Below, piece by piece: positions 6,351 through 10,595 of a stretch of 10,595 bases of DNA. Both the position numbers and the translations under genes were made by a program. The notes beneath the pieces were generated by a model. It did no database searches. It had not been told where the DNA came from and saw only the letters and a list, made by a program, of their open reading frames with translations. The DNA lies in assembly GCA_905372875.1 (NCBI GenBank), contig CAJPQU010000063.1, positions 1 to 10,595 of the forward strand, given 5' to 3'. Source of the stretch: an uncultured Schwartzia sp. (GTDB taxonomy: Bacteria; Bacillota; Negativicutes; Selenomonadales; Selenomonadaceae). The stretch's first letter is position 1. The number at the start of each line of letters is the position of its first letter.

Positions 6351-7304
6351 ATGGCAGAGACAATGGGAGATAAAAAGGGCATTCTGCTGGAAACCGGCAC
6401 GAATGAATTCGAAATCGTCGAGTTCAATATTGGCACCGTAAATTATGGGATTAACGTAGCGAAGGTACGCGAAGTCATCACCAGTGCCGATTTTCCGGTA
6501 ACGGCGATGCCGCAAGCGCATCCGTATATCGACGGCCTGTTCACGCTGCGGGGGCGTTCCATGCCGCTGGTGAACCTGCCGCGCTGCCTTAATGTGGCGG
6601 GGACGGATAAGCCGAAGAACATCATCGTCACGGAGATCAACAATTATAATATCGGCTTTCTGGTGGACAATGTGTCCCGCATTCACCGTATCTCATGGAA
6701 AGAGATGGAACCGGCGCCGGAGGTGGGGGATCAGTCCCGGGTCGTCGGGATCATCAAGATGGAAGGCCGGATCGTGCTGCTCCTGGATTTCGAAACGATC
6801 ATCGCCGAGATCAATCCGGAGGTCAATGCCAAATTGACTACGATTGAAGAGGCCAAAGACGATATCAAGGAACTTCGTTCCCAAGAGCATATCGTGGTGG
6901 CCGAAGATTCTCCCATGCTGCGGGAGCTAATCGTGGAAACGCTTCATGAGTCAGGCTATCGTTTTGTTAAGGCGAGCAGCAACGGCAAGGAAGCGTGGGA
7001 CTATCTCATGAGCTTGACGCAGATCGATAAACCCATTACCGATCTCGTTCGGCTGGTCATCACTGATATTGAAATGCCCCAGATGGACGGGCACCGTCTT
7101 CTGAAACTCATTCGGGAGAACGACCGTCTGAAGGAAGTTCCGGTTGTCCTCTTTTCCTCGCTCATCAATGAAGAAATGCGCCTCAAGGGCGAAGCTTTAG
7201 GCGCCAGCGGTCAAATTTCAAAACCTGAGATCAATCAGCTCATTCAATTAGTGGATACACTTATCTTCGGTAAGTCCGCCAAAGACGTCGCCAAGGAAGG
7301 CTGA
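6351..7304 (+). CDS. cheV: Chemotaxis coupling protein CheV (CheW + receiver)
   Basis: CheV couples chemoreceptors to the kinase CheA through its CheW domain, and its receiver domain is phosphorylated by CheA to help adaptation. The 317-residue protein has the CheW-like domain at about 15-160 (FEIVEFNIGTVNYGINVAKV, YIDGLFTLRGRSMPLVNL, GFLVDNVSRIHRI, GRIVLLLDFE) and a receiver at about 180-305. The receiver has the acidic pair Glu185-Asp186, the phospho-acceptor Asp239 (VITDIEMPQMDG), Ser269/Ser270 in VVLFSS and the conserved Lys291 (ISKPE). All receiver residues needed for phosphorylation are present. ATG 6351 is chosen over the in-frame TTG at 6333; a G-rich run (6336-6341) is a fair ribosome site. 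No other chemotaxis or flagellar gene is in view, so it appears as a detached member of that system. It implies a motile organism. Confidence 0.95.
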   Translation: MAETMGDKKGILLETGTNEFEIVEFNIGTVNYGINVAKVREVITSADFPVTAMPQAHPYIDGLFTLRGRSMPLVNLPRCLNVAGTDKPKNIIVTEINNYNIGFLVDNVSRIHRISWKEMEPAPEVGDQSRVVGIIKMEGRIVLLLDFETIIAEINPEVNAKLTTIEEAKDDIKELRSQEHIVVAEDSPMLRELIVETLHESGYRFVKASSNGKEAWDYLMSLTQIDKPITDLVRLVITDIEMPQMDGHRLLKLIRENDRLKEVPVVLFSSLINEEMRLKGEALGASGQISKPEINQLIQLVDTLIFGKSAKDVAKEG

Positions 7305-7328
7305 GCGCCCCGCCAAATTGAATATAAG

Positions 7329-7364
7329 AAGCCTGCCCTCTCATGAAGGGGGCAGGCTTTTTTG
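7329..7364 (+). terminator. Rho-independent terminator after cheV
   Basis: The stem pairs AAGCCTGCCC (7329-7338) with GGGCAGGCTT (7350-7359), extended by three more pairs including one G-T, around a 5-nt loop. The T-run continues at 7358-7363. It lies 24 nt after the cheV stop. On the minus strand the same hairpin is followed by CTTATATT, so it might also weakly stop transcripts of the convergent AI-2E gene. Confidence 0.92.
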
Positions 7365-7468
7365 CGCTTGTCAAAACGAAACGCCCGGGGTATTTTTGGG
7401 GATGTGCCTAATCTGGTGGCGGTTTTTCGATGGGGCGGTGAGAGATAGAGAAAATATCGATCAGTTTT

Positions 7469-8491
7469 TTACCGTCGTTTTTCATCGACCGGCGCTGTTC
7501 TCCGGGTGGCCTCATAGATATCTTTGATGACCAGACGAATGATTACCATGAAAGGCACGGCTAAAAACATGCCCGGCGCATCCAGGAGATTGCCCCCTAA
7601 GAGGATTCCCAGCAGGATAGCGATGGGGTGTAGGTTCAGGGAACGGCCGATGAGTGTGGGATAGATGAAATTATGGTTGATCTGAGTAATGAGAAGGTAG
7701 AAACACATGGTTTGCAGGCCCACCCAAGGAGATATGGTGGCTGTCATGACGGTGCCGAAGGCGGAAGCGATGGTAGGACCGATGACGGGGATGAATTCGC
7801 TGACGCCGGAAACCACGGCGAATACTGCTGCATAAGGGAGATCCCGGCACGAGAAGTAGAGGAAAACCACCGTACCCATCAGGAAGCAGATGGTCAGTTG
7901 GCTGTAAATATAGATGTTCAGCGCGCGCAAGATACGGTCAAAGAGGCGGAAAACCCGCAGATGATCTTTCGCCGGGAAGAGACGGGTGAGCCATTCTTGG
8001 ATCGCACGGCCGTCCTTTAGGAGATAGAAAGAGGCAAACAGGATGATAATGATGTCAAATACTTTATTAAACAGGGAAATCAACATGGTCAGCGAAGAGC
8101 GGACAGCCGTGATGGAAAGAGAGGCCAGTTCCGTCCAGAGGTTGTCAATTTCTTGGGACAAAAAGGCGGAGGAGGAAAAGAGGGCCCGGATATTTTCTGT
8201 CAGCGTCGGTAAATCATGGGTGAATTTCTGCACGGAAGCGGCTAGCGGGGCCGAGAGCAAGGTGAAAAGTCCTAAGGTGAGCGTTACGAAGCAAATAAGA
8301 CTCAGGGCCGCACCGACTGGACGTGGAATATAGCGGATTCGGTGCAGATGATCCACCAAGGGATGAAGCAAAAGGTCGATGAGAAGGGCGATGAAGACGA
8401 CGAAAGCAAGCTGCGGGAGAAGCCAGAAGGCGGATAACACGATGAGGAAGCTGATGGCAAGCAAGATGGATGTCTTATTTTTCGTCCACAT
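7469..8491 (-). CDS. AI-2E family transporter (PF01594) membrane protein
   Basis: This 340-residue polytopic membrane protein belongs to the AI-2E/PerM/YtvI family. Members have been linked to autoinducer-2 export, sodium or proton antiport and small-molecule efflux; most are uncharacterised, so the substrate is open. Paired N-terminal helices (about 8-48) come first, then a helix at about 60-84. A soluble, charged middle region follows (about 85-145), then the C-terminal helix bundle with the family signatures GVSEFIPVIGPTIAS (about 231-245) and HPIAILLGILLGG (about 289-301). The short basic tail ends in VDEKRR. The ATG (8489-8491) is preceded on its strand by a repeated GGAAGG about 6 nt away. 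The gene is convergent with cheV and divergent from the M48 protease gene, and has its own predicted promoter at 8604-8632. Confidence 0.93.
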   Translation of the reverse strand: MWTKNKTSILLAISFLIVLSAFWLLPQLAFVVFIALLIDLLLHPLVDHLHRIRYIPRPVGAALSLICFVTLTLGLFTLLSAPLAASVQKFTHDLPTLTENIRALFSSSAFLSQEIDNLWTELASLSITAVRSSLTMLISLFNKVFDIIIILFASFYLLKDGRAIQEWLTRLFPAKDHLRVFRLFDRILRALNIYIYSQLTICFLMGTVVFLYFSCRDLPYAAVFAVVSGVSEFIPVIGPTIASAFGTVMTATISPWVGLQTMCFYLLITQINHNFIYPTLIGRSLNLHPIAILLGILLGGNLLDAPGMFLAVPFMVIIRLVIKDIYEATRRTAPVDEKRR

Positions 8492-8603
8492 CTATATCCT
8501 TCCTTCCTTTGCCGGGTACGGGCATTTTAGAATTAACGGTTCGCTATCAGTGAATCAGTAAAAATAATTTAAGATGCTGCTAAGCGTTCTCTACTTTTGG
8601 TAA

Positions 8604-8632
8604 ATTATAGTATGAATGGCATGCTTTGTAAA
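8604..8632 (-). promoter_or_regulatory. Predicted sigma-70 type promoter for the AI-2E gene
   Basis: Read on the minus strand, TTTACA (8627-8632) and TATAAT (8604-8609) are separated by exactly 17 bp, one mismatch from full consensus. Transcription would start near 8597, leaving an untranslated leader of about 105 nt before the ATG. The leader holds a direct repeat TCAGT (8547-8551 and 8555-8559, plus-strand reading) and no riboswitch I recognise. Confidence 0.75.
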
Positions 8633-8709
8633 TGTTTCGCGGGTATACTTTCGTCGCAGAAAATTTTATGGTTTTGGCGCATATGCGAGACTTATGGGAA
8701 AAAGAGGGA

Positions 8710-8739
8710 TTGACGAATGCGCCGAGAAGTTTCTATAAT
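8710..8739 (+). promoter_or_regulatory. Predicted sigma-70 type promoter for the M48 gene
   Basis: TTGACG (8710-8715) and a perfect TATAAT (8734-8739) are 18 bp apart. The start would fall near 8746, only about 18 nt before the ATG, so the leader is little more than the ribosome site AAAGGAG. It lies divergent to, and about 100 bp from, the AI-2E promoter. Confidence 0.75.
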
Positions 8740-8763
8740 AGGGACAGGAAAGGAGCGATAGTT

Positions 8764-9867
8764 ATGCACATGTTCAAACGAAAAATAGAAAATTTTCGGC
8801 AGAAAGCTGCGGTGATCGTGGCTGCGGCTGTGTTTTCTCTTTCCTTGGGAGGCGCGTCAACAGCGGAGGCCGGTTGGGGCAGCATCATCGGGGCAGGTAT
8901 TCAGATGGGCGTGCAGTACGCCGCCGTGGATAATGCGATGAAGTATTATGACGGCGAAGGCCGCTACGAATTCTTTGAGATGATGAAAGAAAAGTACGGC
9001 GTCAATGAGGATGAAGAACTGAACGAGCGCCTTGATATCATCATGGCGAATCTTTCCGCGGCTATCGCTCAAGTGGATCCTTCCATCCAGCAAAAGCCGT
9101 ATAACTATTTTATCAATACGGATGAGAGCTTCAACGCGTTCTGCTCTCTGGGGCATAATATCAGTGTCAATACTGGCATGTTCAATTTGGTAGCCAACGA
9201 CGCTGAAATCGCGGTGGTTTTAGGACACGAGATGGGGCATGGGCAGAAGGAACATGTCCGCAAGAGCCTTAAAGGGACGCTGAATGCCTCTATTTTGGGG
9301 TCCATCGTTGCCGAGGCGACGGGGGTACAGGCACTGGGGAATATTTTAATCAATAACATCAGCGCCGTTCACGTCACGAAACCCCACGAATGGGAAGCGG
9401 ATAATCTGGCTTTTGAATATATCATTCAGTCGGATTATAACCCGGGTGCCTGTGCCGCCATTTGGCAGCGGGTTATGGATCAATACGGCAGTCGATCGCA
9501 GAGCTTCGCGGGGGATATCTTCAACCCTTCGGATCATCCTTCCCATAAGGAACGGCGGGACAATTATGCGAAGAAGCTATCGGAATATTCCGGGGGTAAA
9601 GTGAAGATTGAGGTCAAAGACGATGTGGCGACGGTTCGCGTCAATGGTCATGATTTTCTGACGCCGGCGGCTTCGGATACCATGAGCGGTAATGAGCGGG
9701 CCTATTTTGTCGCTGGGGCGATTGCCAAAGCCTATCATGACGGGACGGCGGGGGAAGCGTTCGCTTCCGACGATACGCTCTATTTTGGCGGGCAAGCGGT
9801 CATTACCCCGGTGGGACTTGACCCGTCGGCGGAAGAACTGGCCGAGATTTTGAATCGGATACAATAA
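8764..9867 (+). CDS. Secreted M48 family zinc metalloprotease
   Basis: This 367-residue protein is a predicted exported peptidase. A basic N-terminus (KRKIENFRQK) is followed by a hydrophobic core (about 14-29) and a probable signal peptidase I site after STAEA (about residue 36); there is no lipobox. The M48 domain at about 80-270 has the zinc motif HEMGH (155-159, catalytic Glu156) and the downstream ExxxD motif EWEAD (209-213, third ligand Glu209), then DHPSHKERRDN (257-267), which resembles the conserved substrate-side HP segment. About 85 further residues (from roughly 280) form a separate region I do not recognise. ATG 8764 is supported by AAAGGAG at 8749-8755 with 8-nt spacing; the longer frame back to 8632 covers the promoter. 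In diderm bacteria, related exported M48 proteins (BepA, LoiP) act in envelope protein quality control; that role here is inference. Confidence 0.92.
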   Translation: MHMFKRKIENFRQKAAVIVAAAVFSLSLGGASTAEAGWGSIIGAGIQMGVQYAAVDNAMKYYDGEGRYEFFEMMKEKYGVNEDEELNERLDIIMANLSAAIAQVDPSIQQKPYNYFINTDESFNAFCSLGHNISVNTGMFNLVANDAEIAVVLGHEMGHGQKEHVRKSLKGTLNASILGSIVAEATGVQALGNILINNISAVHVTKPHEWEADNLAFEYIIQSDYNPGACAAIWQRVMDQYGSRSQSFAGDIFNPSDHPSHKERRDNYAKKLSEYSGGKVKIEVKDDVATVRVNGHDFLTPAASDTMSGNERAYFVAGAIAKAYHDGTAGEAFASDDTLYFGGQAVITPVGLDPSAEELAEILNRIQ

Positions 9868-9922
9868 GAAACGGGAATAAGCGTCCATGACAGTCGGTGA
9901 CAGCGGTTAAAGACGCGTGGAG

Positions 9923-9968
9923 AAAAGCCCCGGGCAGAACGCGGCAAGGCGTTTTCCCGAGGCTTTTT
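9923..9968 (+). terminator. Rho-independent terminator after the M48 gene
   Basis: A long hairpin is formed by AAAAGCC (9923-9929) with GGCTTTT (9961-9967), then after one mismatch CGGG (9931-9934) with CCCG (9956-9959), and an inner stem AACGC/GCGTT (9938-9942 with 9949-9953). It ends in a T5 run. It lies 55 nt after the M48 stop and separates that gene from the downstream hydrolase. Confidence 0.88.
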
Positions 9969-10095
9969 GCCTGTTAGGGAACGTGGGGCGCACATAGGAG
10001 AAGGGCGATTTTATCTTTGGATATCATGGAAGAATGGGTGGAGCACAGCCGGGGGAGCCGGGATGTTGACGAAACTGCTGGGAGAATAAGGCGGC
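9969..10095. other. Spacer without a supported gene
   Basis: The 325 nt between the M48 stop and the NlpC/P60 start hold the terminator at their left and the promoter at their right. In between I see no convincing gene, RNA or repeat. A 30-codon frame from ATG 10026 to 10118 has no ribosome site close to its start and an unremarkable polar, arginine-rich product, and it runs into the -10 box of the next promoter. Confidence 0.5.
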
Positions 10096-10124
10096 TTTTT
10101 TGTCCGCGGAAAAGGTGATATAAT
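10096..10124 (+). promoter_or_regulatory. Predicted extended -10 promoter for the NlpC/P60 gene
   Basis: TGATATAAT (10116-10124) is a perfect extended -10 element. The -35 region is only a T6 run (10096-10101) at 17-bp spacing, so recognition would rely on the extended -10. A palindrome TCCGCGGA (10103-10110), with two more outer pairs across a mismatch, sits in the spacer and could be an operator. Transcription would start near 10131, giving a leader of about 62 nt. Confidence 0.65.
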
Positions 10125-10192
10125 ATTCTTCGGGTAAATCATGGTCTGCCGTAGGAAAGACCGTTTGGTATTTGGGGAAAGGAGACGTTTCT

Positions 10193-10595
10193 TTGAGGAA
10201 TGTTATACGACGGGGGCTGATGGCCGTCTGCGTCTGCCTGGCGTTCACGGCGAGTACTGAGGCAGCGGCCTTCCAAGTGGGCGACGCGGGCCCGGAGGTC
10301 GCGGAGGTGCAGCAGGCTTTGCTTGATTTGGGCTATGATGTGGCGGCTGACGGTGATTTCGGGCCGGGGACGGCTGCTGCGGTACGAGAATTTGAACGAT
10401 CTCGAGGGCTTACAGCTGACGGAATCGTCGGGCCCGAGGTCTATCAGGCGCTCATGGGACGTAATTTCCCGATCGTCAGCCGCGGGACGGGGGCGAATTC
10501 CTATCGCCGCCTGATCAGCTTGGCCAAGCAATATCTCGGGGTCCCTTACGTTTACGGCGGGGCGACGCCGGGGGGCGGTTTTGACTGCTCGGGTT
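10193..10595 (+). CDS. Secreted cell-wall hydrolase, PG_binding_1 + NlpC/P60, 3'-truncated
   Basis: This frame is open to the window's end and encodes 134 visible residues of a probable peptidoglycan endopeptidase. A signal peptide comes first (basic NVIRRG, hydrophobic LMAVCVCLAFTAS, cleavage probably near residue 25). A PG_binding_1 domain follows at about 27-88 (GDAGPEVAEVQQALLDLGYD, DGDFGPGTAAAVREFER, LTADGIVGPEVYQALM). The NlpC/P60 domain starts near 104 (LISLAKQYLGVPYVYGGATP) and reaches FDCSG with the catalytic Cys132; the His and third polar residue lie beyond the window. NlpC/P60 enzymes typically cut the gamma-D-Glu to diamino acid bond in wall peptides. The TTG start is decided by AAAGGAG at 10178-10184, 8 nt upstream, and by the need for the basic n-region; the in-frame ATG at 10220 would remove that region. 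Confidence 0.9.
   Translation, partial: MRNVIRRGLMAVCVCLAFTASTEAAAFQVGDAGPEVAEVQQALLDLGYDVAADGDFGPGTAAAVREFERSRGLTADGIVGPEVYQALMGRNFPIVSRGTGANSYRRLISLAKQYLGVPYVYGGATPGGGFDCSG

Noticed and set aside
7673..8020. Plus-strand 115-codon frame inside the AI-2E gene
   Set aside because: It is antisense to a well-supported membrane protein and is highly charged with no recognisable domain.
8632..8763. N-terminal extension of the M48 protein back to ATG 8632
   Set aside because: It would cover a strong promoter and put the signal peptide 44 residues inside the protein; ATG 8764 has a good ribosome site.
9888..9906. TGACAG repeated twice after the M48 gene
   Set aside because: Two six-base copies alone are within chance and form no larger repeat or known site.
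10026..10118. Possible 30-codon peptide frame
   Set aside because: There is no ribosome site at a proper distance, the product looks like random Arg-rich sequence, and it ends in the next gene's -10 element.

Overview
This window is bacterial chromosome of moderately high GC with dense, short-spaced housekeeping genes. The gene content and order point to a Firmicute: proB, proA, nadD, yqeK, an LCP (LytR-CpsA-Psr) protein, rsfS and a CvfB-like S1 protein. The style of the secreted proteins, together with a CheV, suggests the diderm Negativicutes (a Selenomonas-like anaerobe). That placement is inference from protein appearance, not from a search.

Left part (1-6244, all + strand). The 3' part of proB is followed by a strong hairpin terminator that overlaps what looks like a promoter for proA; together ProB and ProA make the proline precursor. 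A 52-codon membrane-protein ORF, absent from ordinary ORF lists because it is short and starts with GTG, begins on the last bases of proA. Next comes a tightly packed group: nadD (NAD synthesis), yqeK (HD-domain Ap4A hydrolase, overlapping nadD by 11 nt), an LCP cell-wall polymer ligase, rsfS (ribosome silencing factor) and a CvfB-like RNA-binding protein. Several starts here are better placed downstream of the longest open frame because good Shine-Dalgarno sequences sit in front of the internal starts.

Middle (6245-8491). cheV (CheW domain plus receiver) stands alone behind an AT-rich spacer and ends at a textbook terminator. On the opposite strand is an AI-2E family (PF01594) membrane protein, with a near-consensus promoter (TTTACA-17-TATAAT) far upstream of its start.

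Right part (8492-10595). A 272-nt divergent intergenic region holds that minus-strand promoter and a second strong promoter (TTGACG-18-TATAAT) for a secreted M48 zinc metalloprotease, which ends at a long terminator. After a 325-nt spacer, a TTG-started secreted cell-wall hydrolase (PG_binding_1 plus NlpC/P60) begins and runs off the window just after its catalytic Cys. 

The window is mainly conserved core genes. I see no CRISPR array, insertion sequence, phage gene, tRNA or rRNA, and no convincing new multi-gene system. The most notable items are the small membrane ORF after proA, the overlapping terminator and promoter between proB and proA, the changed signature residues of the LCP protein, and the uncharacterised C-terminal part of the M48 protease.
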